Positions 14,047 through 19,914 of a DNA stretch of 19,914 bases are shown here, in pieces (within the stretch, counting starts at the first letter, position 1; each line of letters opens with the position of its first letter). The stretch is taken from positions 1-19,914 of the forward strand of contig JALWEL010000244.1 of the NCBI GenBank assembly GCA_027014065.1, given 5' to 3'. The notes beneath the pieces are model-generated. The model searched no databases. It worked only from the letters and a program-made list of their open reading frames with translations, and was not told the origin of the DNA. Made by a program: the position numbers and the translations under genes. This DNA comes from DHVE2 group archaeon (GTDB lineage: Archaea > Thermoplasmatota > Thermoplasmata > Thermoplasmatales > Aciduliprofundaceae).

Positions 14047-15320
14047 TGACCTCCCTCGAATCTCGCCTCCAAAGGGGAAGAGAACTTTTAGAGGAGGGGG
14101 ATTTTTTTAGGATTTTAACCCACTACGACGTGGATGGTGTTTGCTCAGCTGGAATTGTTGCTAATTATCTCTTAAGCATGGGGAAGAAGTTCCATGTCAG
14201 TTTTTTCAGAAATGCGGATCGCGAAGAGCTGCTGAAAATAGCCAATGAGGAAGAGTATGTGATATTCACGGATTTAGGATCATCGTTAATCGGCGATTTG
14301 AATGGAAAGGTATTAGTTCTCGATCATCACAAGCCCCCGGGGGATAGCGAGGAAGTGGTGCATATCAATCCTCATTTGTTCGGGTACGACGGCGCAATCG
14401 AGGCCACCGCCACAACCATGGCGTATCTTATAGCAGACGATGAAAAATACGCACCTTTTTTCCTGGCGGGACTTTTAGGGGATAAGCAGTACATACCGGG
14501 CAGGGGCCCCATCGGGCTCAACAGGGAGATTATTGAAAAATTGGGAATGAGCGTGGACTTCGATTTTCCATTCTACGGCGGTGTCTCGGATGCCCTTTTC
14601 TACTCCGTTGAACCCTTTTTCCCCGGAATATCTGGGAGGAGAGAGAACATCGAAAAAATACTGGAAAAATTGGGAATCGAGGCTACCAAGAATATTTTGG
14701 ATCTCAAAGAGGAGGAGAAAGTAAAATTGGGCTCATATCTATCGCTTAATTTGATTAAGAACAGCAAGATTCCTGAGGCTGGAAAATTCATAGTGGATTT
14801 GGATTTCAAGGTAAACGGGTTGAGCGTGAGATACTTAACCGAACTTTTGGATTCTGCGTGCAGAACGGATAATCAGGGAGTGGCCCTTGCCTATATTTTG
14901 GGAGAGAGCACTGCGTTTGAAAAAATGGAAGTTATGCGCAGGGATTACAGGGGAGAAGTGATAAATGAGATGTACTCCATGCTCGAAAACATCGTTGAGG
15001 AGGAGCACGTTCAATACTTTTACTCGAAATCATCTTATTTGGCCAGTACTATTGCCACCATTGGAACTCTGTATCTTTTGGATCCGAAGAAAGTCACCTT
15101 GGCCATTCACATGGATTCTCAAACCACAATCTCTGCGAGGATTCACAGGAGCATGATGCATGCTGTGGATCTCGGAAAAATAATGAATAAAGTTGCGGGA
15201 GAGCTCGGAGGACACGGAGGCGGGCACAGCGTGGCCGCAGGAGCATCAATTCCCCGTGGTGCAGAGGAAGAATTCGTAAAGAGGGTGAACCAAGAAGTGG
15301 CAAAGGTTTTATTCTCATAA
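14046..15320 (+). CDS. DHH-family phosphoesterase, archaeal RecJ-like, 424 aa
   Basis: The DHH superfamily motifs are intact: HYDVDG (26-31), DLGS (76-79), DHH (93-95) and LLGDK (143-147). The C-terminal DHHA1 domain carries GGHGGGHSVAAG (388-399). Archaeal relatives are 5'-3' or 3'-5' single-strand exonucleases and nano-RNases, and some join the replication complex (GAN, which binds GINS and is Cdc45-like). All acidic metal ligands are present, so it should be an active nuclease rather than an inactive Cdc45-type scaffold. The ATG at 14046 overlaps the S15 stop, with GGTGA at 14037-14041. An upstream in-frame ATG at 14004 lies inside rps15 and adds 14 residues unlike the family. Linkage of S15 to a RecJ-like gene is a recurrent archaeal arrangement as I recall it. 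Confidence 0.92.
   Translation: MTSLESRLQRGRELLEEGDFFRILTHYDVDGVCSAGIVANYLLSMGKKFHVSFFRNADREELLKIANEEEYVIFTDLGSSLIGDLNGKVLVLDHHKPPGDSEEVVHINPHLFGYDGAIEATATTMAYLIADDEKYAPFFLAGLLGDKQYIPGRGPIGLNREIIEKLGMSVDFDFPFYGGVSDALFYSVEPFFPGISGRRENIEKILEKLGIEATKNILDLKEEEKVKLGSYLSLNLIKNSKIPEAGKFIVDLDFKVNGLSVRYLTELLDSACRTDNQGVALAYILGESTAFEKMEVMRRDYRGEVINEMYSMLENIVEEEHVQYFYSKSSYLASTIATIGTLYLLDPKKVTLAIHMDSQTTISARIHRSMMHAVDLGKIMNKVAGELGGHGGGHSVAAGASIPRGAEEEFVKRVNQEVAKVLFS
15307..15313 (+). promoter_or_regulatory. Possible internal TATA-like element for phosphopantothenate synthetase
   Basis: TTTTATT at the very end of the DHH gene is centred about 25 bases before the ATG at 15335, which has no Shine-Dalgarno. 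A leaderless secondary promoter inside the operon would explain that, but the match is weak. Confidence 0.25.
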
Positions 15321-15334
15321 CTCCATTCTCCATT

Positions 15335-16084
15335 ATGTCTTTCAATATCCCGAAATCCCATCCCAGATACGAATCCCTCATAAAAAGGGAAAAAATAATA
15401 GAGGGCTTCAAAAAAGGAATTGTTGCCCACGCGGGATTAATCGCGCATGGCAGGGGAGAAGCCTTCGACTACATAATCGGGGAAAGAAGCGAGGATTTTG
15501 CAATTATCGCGGAAAAAGCTGCTATTCTCGCCATTAAAAATGCTAAGAATCCCGTGTTTTCCGTGAATGGCAACGTTGCCGCTCTAGCGGTGGATGAAGT
15601 GATAGAACTCGCAAAATTGTTGAACATGAAGATAGAGGTTAACCTCTTCTACAGAACGGAGGAAAGGGTTAAAAAAATTGTGAGGGAATTTGAAGAGAGA
15701 GGAGTTAAAGTATTGGGTGAGAATCCCGATGCAAGAATCGAGGGACTGGATCATGCGAGGGCCCTTTGCACCCTCGAGGGAATATACGGGGCGGATGTGA
15801 TTCTCATTCCTCTCGAAGATGGAGACAGAACGCAGGCTCTGAGGAATATGGGGAAATTCGTGATAACCATCGACCTCAATCCTCTTTCCAGAACGGCTAA
15901 AACTGCGAATATAACAATAGTGGATGAGCTAACCAGAGCGCTGAAAAACATGATTTCCTTTTCAAAAGGAAGCGTGGAGAAAGAAATACTGGAAAATTAT
16001 TCCAACGAAGAAATTCTCTCCATGGCCATGAGGCACATCAGCTCTCGATTGTCTGAGCTTGCGACTTCCCGAAAAGAAGAGTGA
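15335..16084 (+). CDS. 4-phosphopantoate--beta-alanine ligase (archaeal phosphopantothenate synthetase)
   Basis: The enzyme joins 4-phosphopantoate and beta-alanine using ATP, making 4'-phosphopantothenate in the archaeal route to coenzyme A, where it works after pantoate kinase. The 249-residue product matches COG1701 throughout: IPKSHPRYESLIKREK (residues 5-20), GIVAHAGLIAHGRGEAFDY, VNGNVAALAVDEVIELA, NLFYRTEER, an ARIEGLDHARA block, GIYGADVILIPLEDGDRT, and VITIDLNPLSRTAKTA. This family has no bacterial homologue of like function, which supports an archaeal host. It follows the DHH gene by 14 bases in the S15 operon and may also have its own leaderless promoter. Its last 47 bases overlap the converging MFS gene. 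Confidence 0.94.
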   Translation: MSFNIPKSHPRYESLIKREKIIEGFKKGIVAHAGLIAHGRGEAFDYIIGERSEDFAIIAEKAAILAIKNAKNPVFSVNGNVAALAVDEVIELAKLLNMKIEVNLFYRTEERVKKIVREFEERGVKVLGENPDARIEGLDHARALCTLEGIYGADVILIPLEDGDRTQALRNMGKFVITIDLNPLSRTAKTANITIVDELTRALKNMISFSKGSVEKEILENYSNEEILSMAMRHISSRLSELATSRKEE

Positions 16085-17183
16085 CCGGGAGAATGAATAA
16101 GGCGAAAATGATGAAAATCAGTCCGGAGGAGTTGAAGATTAAGAATTTCTCGGAGCGGAAATAATCCAGCATGAACCCGCCTATGAGGGGGCCTATCACC
16201 GATCCTATATTCGATGAGAGATTTATAAATCCCAAGAACGTGCCAACCTTCTTGCTGAATGATGCCGTGAAGCTTCTTGAAATTGGAAGAAATCCACGTC
16301 CCGCTATAAAAAATATGAGAACACCTAAAATCACAAGTACCGCGTTGTCTATGGCAATCAACACGGATGAAATTAAAGCTAAAATTCCTAAGATGTATAT
16401 GGATATCACGAACCCCCTTCTGTCAGCGATGTGGCCGATCAATATGCTTCCTAATAATGCCAATAGTGCTCCGAAGAACAGCACCTCGGTTGAATGCACC
16501 TTTCCAAGACCAATCACTTCCGCTAAATAGAAGAGGAGAACCTCATTGCCCAATGAGGTGTATAACCCAAATAAGAAAGAGAGAGAAAATATGGAAATGT
16601 TCACTTTTCCCTCTTCCTTTTTAGATTTTTCTTTTCTCTCTTTCACATCTCTAAATCCAAAGGAAAATGCAATTTCCACAATGTATATGATGGCAATTAG
16701 ATAAAGGGCGTAAATCACGTTTCCAGCAAGATAGGAATAGGCGATGTACCCCAATGACATCCCCAGCGAGCCCATGATGAAGTAAAAGCTCATTATTCTT
16801 GCTCTATACTCCTTTGGAGATGAGAAATGCACCACCGCCTGCATGGTGGGCCAGACCATTGCCCCGAATAGCCCGTCCATTATGCGAAGGAGAATCATTA
16901 CAGGATACGGAGAAATCATGTAAAGTTGAGAATCGATTAGAAGGCCTATGAATCCCGCGGCGATTATGAGATGTCTCCTGTATCCCTTATCCGCGAATTT
17001 TCCGATGATGGGCGAGAAAATCGCCCTCGAGAGCATGAATGATGAGGAGAGAATTGCTATGTCGAATACGCTCACTCCCAAATCTCTCAGGGAGAATGCT
17101 ATTACCACGCGCAAAAGCCTCGCGGCCGTGCCTCCAATCAACGGGACGAGGGCTATGAGAAAATATCTGGTTCGGTTTTCCAC
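16038..17183 (-). CDS. Major facilitator superfamily transporter, 381 aa
   Basis: There are about twelve hydrophobic segments in two halves, separated by a basic hydrophilic loop (FRDVKERKEKSKKEEGK, about residues 174-190). The MFS motif A lies between helices 2 and 3 (GKFADKGYRR, about 61-70), with its second-half counterpart GHIADRRGF (about 249-257). Length is typical of small drug- or sugar-type MFS permeases; the substrate cannot be assigned. The start is GTG at 17183 (MENRTRYFLIALVP), about 26 bases from an AT-rich TATA-like box at 17207-17218, so the leader is very short. Its 3' end overlaps phosphopantothenate synthetase by 47 bases on the opposite strand; its last eight or so codons (KSQAQTIES) lie beyond the last membrane helix, so the overlap costs little. 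Confidence 0.9.
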   Translation of the reverse strand: MENRTRYFLIALVPLIGGTAARLLRVVIAFSLRDLGVSVFDIAILSSSFMLSRAIFSPIIGKFADKGYRRHLIIAAGFIGLLIDSQLYMISPYPVMILLRIMDGLFGAMVWPTMQAVVHFSSPKEYRARIMSFYFIMGSLGMSLGYIAYSYLAGNVIYALYLIAIIYIVEIAFSFGFRDVKERKEKSKKEEGKVNISIFSLSFLFGLYTSLGNEVLLFYLAEVIGLGKVHSTEVLFFGALLALLGSILIGHIADRRGFVISIYILGILALISSVLIAIDNAVLVILGVLIFFIAGRGFLPISRSFTASFSKKVGTFLGFINLSSNIGSVIGPLIGGFMLDYFRSEKFLIFNSSGLIFIIFALFILPVTLLFGKSQAQTIES

Positions 17184-17206
17184 AACCTACAATGTCAATC
17201 ACATAG

Positions 17207-17218
17207 AAAAATATATTT
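17207..17218 (-). promoter_or_regulatory. TATA-like box for the MFS gene
   Basis: The minus strand reads AAATATATTTTT. The predicted transcription start lies near 17187, four bases before the GTG start. Confidence 0.45.
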
Positions 17219-17219
17219 G

Positions 17220-17225
17220 AAAAAA
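17220..17225 (-). terminator. T-tract terminator of the coiled-coil gene
   Basis: On the minus strand CCCCC and then TTTTTT follow the stop codon (17239-17237) by about ten bases. Archaeal RNA polymerase commonly terminates at such T runs. It adjoins the TATA-like box of the MFS gene. Confidence 0.4.
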
Positions 17226-17236
17226 GGGGGAGATGA

Positions 17237-18055
17237 TTACTCTCCTAATTCTTCTGGCTTGAAAACGTAGCCGCAGTTGTAGCACATAATCGCGTCTTTG
17301 GAGTTCAGGGTTCCGCACTGCGGACACTTGATGAATTCTTCTCCGTCCACAACCACAACTTCGTATGGTTGCTCTCCACTGGACTCTTCAGATTTGCCCT
17401 CGGGAGATTCCTCAGTCTTTTCTTCTTTTTTCTCCTCTTTCTCAGGCTTTTCCTCGGTTTTCTTTTCTTCTACCTCTCCTTTTTCCTCAGCTCCTACCTC
17501 TTCAGGTGTGACTGTTATCTCACCAGAGAGTGCTTGAATAGACTTGTACATTCTCTCCTTCAGGTCGGAAAGAGAAGTTTGAAGTTGGGCCACGTTGAGA
17601 CCCTGCTCAATAACCTCCTGTTCTTTTTGAATAAGCGTGTCAATTGTTTCCTTCGCATATTTCTCGAATTCCTGCAGGCTATTCATCTTTGTCTCCATGG
17701 CTTGCTTGAGGCCTTCCAACTGGCTTTCGTATTCCTTTAGCGTGTTTTCAGCCTCATTGAGAGCAGCTATTCTCCTATTGAGCTCTTCCATCTTTGCGTC
17801 CATCTCTTTGCTCTTTTTCTCCACTTCCTTTGCATATTCCTCTAACTCCGCACTCTTCCTCTCCAGCATATTCTCTTTATCCTGAATCTTCTTTTCTCTT
17901 TCAGCGAGATCTTCTTCTCTCTTTTTAAGCTCAGCTTCATACTGCTCCAATTCAGCTTTTTTCTTTTTTATTTCAGCAGCTTCTTCTTTAACCTTTGCCA
18001 GAATGGATTGTACCTGATCCAGCATGTTAAGGTCTCCTATATCCTCACCGCTCAT
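17237..18055 (-). CDS. Coiled-coil protein with C-terminal zinc ribbon, function unknown, 272 aa
   Basis: Residues about 10-165 are almost entirely Glu/Lys/Leu/Ala heptads (KKKKAELEQYEAELKKREED and similar), predicting one long coiled coil. Residues about 185-230 are a highly acidic, disordered stretch of EEK/EKPE/SEESS units. The C-terminus is a zinc ribbon with Cys244, Cys247, Cys258 and Cys261 (KCPQCG and MCYNCGYVF). I do not recognise a characterised family; archaea have several such rod-plus-ribbon proteins. The zinc ribbon suggests binding to nucleic acid or to a protein, with the coil giving oligomerisation. A scaffold or chromosome-associated role is conceivable but unproven. The start ATG at 18055 has the strongest Shine-Dalgarno in the window, GGAGGT at 18066-18061. 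The promoter region is unusually palindromic. Confidence 0.85.
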   Translation of the reverse strand: MSGEDIGDLNMLDQVQSILAKVKEEAAEIKKKKAELEQYEAELKKREEDLAEREKKIQDKENMLERKSAELEEYAKEVEKKSKEMDAKMEELNRRIAALNEAENTLKEYESQLEGLKQAMETKMNSLQEFEKYAKETIDTLIQKEQEVIEQGLNVAQLQTSLSDLKERMYKSIQALSGEITVTPEEVGAEEKGEVEEKKTEEKPEKEEKKEEKTEESPEGKSEESSGEQPYEVVVVDGEEFIKCPQCGTLNSKDAIMCYNCGYVFKPEELGE

Positions 18056-18057
18056 AC

Positions 18058-18097
18058 TTATACCTCCGTGAGGGGTATAATATTCATAGAATATGAA
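18058..18097 (-). promoter_or_regulatory. Cluster of overlapping palindromes over the promoter and Shine-Dalgarno of the coiled-coil gene
   Basis: Three perfect inverted repeats lie side by side: TTATACC/GGTATAA (18058-18064 and 18074-18080), ATATTC-ATA-GAATAT (18080-18094), and TTCATA-GAA-TATGAA (18083-18097). The first encloses the Shine-Dalgarno GGAGGT (minus 18066-18061), and the other two cover the likely TATA region. They may be operator sites, or the first may form an mRNA hairpin that hides the Shine-Dalgarno. Confidence 0.4.
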
Positions 18098-18161
18098 ATT
18101 TTTGCTTTTTTCATGCTGTTAAATTCAGAAATAATGATAAAGGATTTGGAATGCAGGAATC

Positions 18162-18785
18162 TTAGAGCTCCAACATATTCACTTTCATACTTTCAGTGTC
18201 GATAATGGCCGCGTATCCTTCCTTCGCCGGCCCGGGATTTACGAATACCGAATTACCAATTTTTTTGTACCCCCTATCCTCGTGGACATGTCCGCTCACT
18301 ACCAAAATTGGCCTTGCGAGCTCTACTGCTCTTTTTATCCCCACGCTCCCTATGTGTTTGCCTCCCGGAACTTCATCAAGAATTCCGTACGGGGGCTGAT
18401 GAAGGAGGAACACGCACCCTTTGCAGTCCTTTAGGAATTGGAAGGCAAATTCATCGCTGAAGGTTATGCCCATGTTGAACCCTCTGTTCACACCTCCCAA
18501 TCCTACGAACTCGTATCCCATGTATTCTTTCTTATTTTTGTGGAGATTTATCGCCTTGCTTTTCTCAATACCTTCTATCACATCCACCGGATCACAATTG
18601 CCGGGGACGGCCATCACAGGCGTTGGCATGGAATCGATTATTTCCCTTGCATCTTCACCTGAGCCGAAATCCGTGATATCGCCGGCAATCAGAACGAGAT
18701 CAAATTTTTCCATGCCGTATATCTCCTGAGCCATGTAGGAAACGCTCTCTTTGCCGTGTATATCCGCCAAAGCTAAAATTTTCAT
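18162..18785 (-). CDS. Small metallophosphoesterase, calcineurin-like, 207 aa
   Basis: The full set of metallophosphoesterase motifs is present: ADIHG (Asp8, His10), GDITDFG (from residue 35), GNCD near 63, FLLHQPPYG (His in LLH), and SGHVHED, followed by NPGPA. The small cytosolic size, with no signal peptide, fits the YfcE/MJ0936-like phosphodiesterase group, but the substrate is unknown. The ATG at 18785 (MKILALADIHG) is chosen over one at 18800 because the first beta strand begins there and a TATA-like box (18805-18815) lies about 26 bases upstream, indicating a leaderless mRNA. It keeps canonical DxH and GHxH motifs, unlike the secreted phosphoesterase at 10970-13462, so the two are different subfamilies. 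Confidence 0.9.
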   Translation of the reverse strand: MKILALADIHGKESVSYMAQEIYGMEKFDLVLIAGDITDFGSGEDAREIIDSMPTPVMAVPGNCDPVDVIEGIEKSKAINLHKNKKEYMGYEFVGLGGVNRGFNMGITFSDEFAFQFLKDCKGCVFLLHQPPYGILDEVPGGKHIGSVGIKRAVELARPILVVSGHVHEDRGYKKIGNSVFVNPGPAKEGYAAIIDTESMKVNMLEL

Positions 18786-18804
18786 GAGGGGAAATAGCAT
18801 TCGA

Positions 18805-18815
18805 ATTTAATATAC
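18805..18815 (-). promoter_or_regulatory. TATA-like box for the small phosphoesterase
   Basis: The minus strand reads GTATATTAAAT, centred about 25 bases before the ATG at 18785. It lies in the 38-base spacer after the decarboxylase beta subunit gene. Confidence 0.5.
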
Positions 18816-18823
18816 GTTGTCTT

Positions 18824-19914
18824 TTAAAGCAGGTAAGCGATGAACACACCTGCGGCTATGGCGGAACCGATAACCCCGGCCACGTTGGGTCCCATGGCAT
18901 GCATGAGAAGGAAATTATTGGGGTCTTCCTTTGCACCCATTTTTTGCACGACCCTCGCACTCATGGGCACCGCGCTTACGCCGGCAGCTCCGATCATGGG
19001 ATTTATTTTCCCATGCGAGAGAAGATAGAAAAGCTTTCCTAAGAGAACTCCGCCCGCGGTGGCCGTGGCGAAGGCAATTATACCCAGGAATAAAATCTCG
19101 ATTGTCTCCAATGTTAAGAACTTATCGGCGGTCATCATATATCCCACGCCCAATCCTAAGAATATTGTGGCTATGTTTATTAGCTCGTTTTGGGAAGTCT
19201 TTGATAATCTTTCTGTGACTCCACATTCTCTCAGGAGATTGCCGAACATGAGCATCCCTATCAGAGGAACAGCCGGAGGAATTAGAAGTCCAACTACTAT
19301 GGTGGTTACTATAGGGAATATTATTTTCTCTTTCTTGCTCACCTTTCTCAATGGCTCCATCTTCACCCTTCTCTCTTTTTTCGTGGTCAATGATTTAATA
19401 ACGGGTGGCTGGATTATGGGCACTAGGGACATGTAGGAGTACGCGGCCACTGCCACTGCCCCTAAGATTTCCGGTGCCAACTTAGTTGCGGTGTATATTG
19501 TAGTCGGGCCATCCGCTCCGCCGATTATTCCTATGGCTGCCGCTTCGTTGATGTTGAACCCGAATATGAGCGCCGATAAGAGTGCGCAGTAAATACCGAT
19601 TTGCGCCGCCGCACCTAACAGAAAGGTTTTCGGATCCGCCAACAATGGCTCGAAATCGGTCATTGCTCCTATCCCTAAAAATATCAAAAGGGGAATTGCT
19701 TCCGTCTTGATTAGGTATGTGTAAACTAAATGGAGAAAACCTTCTGGAGCGCTTGTTAGCCCGCTTAGAGGCAAATTCACGATTATTGCGCTGAACCCTA
19801 TTGGAATGAGGAGCAGTGGCTCCATTTTGTACTTTATTCCTAAGAAAATAAAGAGAATTCCAATTGAAATCATTGCGATGTTTCCCCATGTGAGGGCGAA
19901 TACTCCCGTTAGGG
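18824..19914 (-). CDS. Sodium-translocating decarboxylase beta subunit (OadB/MmdB/GcdB family), 5' end cut by window
   Basis: This integral membrane subunit couples carboxybiotin decarboxylation to Na+ export. The frame stays open through the window edge: residues upstream of the first Met (19873) read LTGVFALTWGNIA, and TWG followed by hydrophobic residues is a family N-terminal motif, so the true start lies outside and the Met at 19873 is internal. Visible features are KMEPLLLIPIGF, FLGIGAMTDFEPLLADP, and the family signature GIIGGADGPTTIY, whose Asp is the Na+/proton site of OadB. A basic loop TTKKERRVKMEPLRK follows, then SAVPMSARVVQK and NNFLLMHAMGPNVAGVIGSA near the C-terminus. Multiple membrane helices are evident. 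Which carboxylic substrate is used (oxaloacetate, methylmalonyl-CoA, glutaconyl-CoA or malonate) depends on the alpha subunit, which is not in the window. Confidence 0.92.
   Translation of the reverse strand, partial: LTGVFALTWGNIAMISIGILFIFLGIKYKMEPLLLIPIGFSAIIVNLPLSGLTSAPEGFLHLVYTYLIKTEAIPLLIFLGIGAMTDFEPLLADPKTFLLGAAAQIGIYCALLSALIFGFNINEAAAIGIIGGADGPTTIYTATKLAPEILGAVAVAAYSYMSLVPIIQPPVIKSLTTKKERRVKMEPLRKVSKKEKIIFPIVTTIVVGLLIPPAVPLIGMLMFGNLLRECGVTERLSKTSQNELINIATIFLGLGVGYMMTADKFLTLETIEILFLGIIAFATATAGGVLLGKLFYLLSHGKINPMIGAAGVSAVPMSARVVQKMGAKEDPNNFLLMHAMGPNVAGVIGSAIAAGVFIAYLL

Noticed and set aside
1..19914. CRISPR arrays, tRNA/rRNA genes, insertion sequences, inteins
   Set aside because: I found no regularly spaced repeats, cloverleaf-like sequences, transposase motifs or intein blocks on either strand by eye.

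Overview
The window is most likely from a thermophilic archaeon, probably Euryarchaeota/Thermoplasmatota. An Aciduliprofundum (DHVE2)-like genome is my best guess, inferred from the gene mix rather than from any comparison. The archaeal signature is clear: archaeal-type methionine adenosyltransferase, the 151-residue archaeal/eukaryotic form of ribosomal protein S15, the archaea-specific phosphopantothenate synthetase (4-phosphopantoate--beta-alanine ligase), and TATA-like boxes about 26 bases upstream of many start codons (leaderless mRNAs). In operons GGTGA-type Shine-Dalgarno sites are used, and GTG or TTG starts are common. The region is gene-dense: no gap exceeds about 130 bases, and there are no tRNA, rRNA, CRISPR or insertion-sequence signals.

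Layout. 1-970 (minus): 5' part of a secreted parallel beta-helix protein that runs off the left edge. 1039-4110 (minus): a 1023-residue winged-helix/STAND ATPase/TPR regulator. 4137-5146 (minus): an isochorismatase-fold cysteine hydrolase preceded by an orphan MNT-type nucleotidyltransferase. 5260-6899 (plus): imidazolonepropionase (hutI) and a RimI-like N-acetyltransferase. 6904-9148 (minus): S-adenosylmethionine synthase and, unexpectedly for an archaeon, a full-length QueA. 9231-10516 (plus): uridine phosphorylase and a small membrane protein of the COG2426 family. 10470-13462 (minus): a dCMP-deaminase-like enzyme and a large secreted C2/PPC-like/metallophosphoesterase protein with a C-terminal membrane anchor. 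13591-16084 (plus): S15, a DHH/RecJ-like phosphoesterase and phosphopantothenate synthetase. 16038-17183 (minus): an MFS transporter. 17237-18055 (minus): a coiled-coil/zinc-ribbon protein. 18162-18785 (minus): a small metallophosphoesterase. 18824-19914 (minus): the beta subunit of a sodium-pumping decarboxylase, cut by the right edge.

Functional links. Most of the window is core metabolism: SAM synthesis next to a SAM-consuming tRNA-modification enzyme, nucleoside and nucleotide salvage (uridine phosphorylase, dCMP deaminase), histidine breakdown, CoA synthesis and Na+ energetics. The less ordinary parts are the archaeal QueA beside SAM synthase, the STAND regulator with a palindrome between it and a cell-surface beta-helix gene, the modular secreted phosphoesterase, and the coiled-coil/zinc-ribbon gene with a cluster of overlapping palindromes over its promoter. 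Three convergent gene pairs meet with a 4-base gap or with 47-base overlaps, so there is no room for conventional terminators there. I see no clear new multi-gene defence or mobile system.
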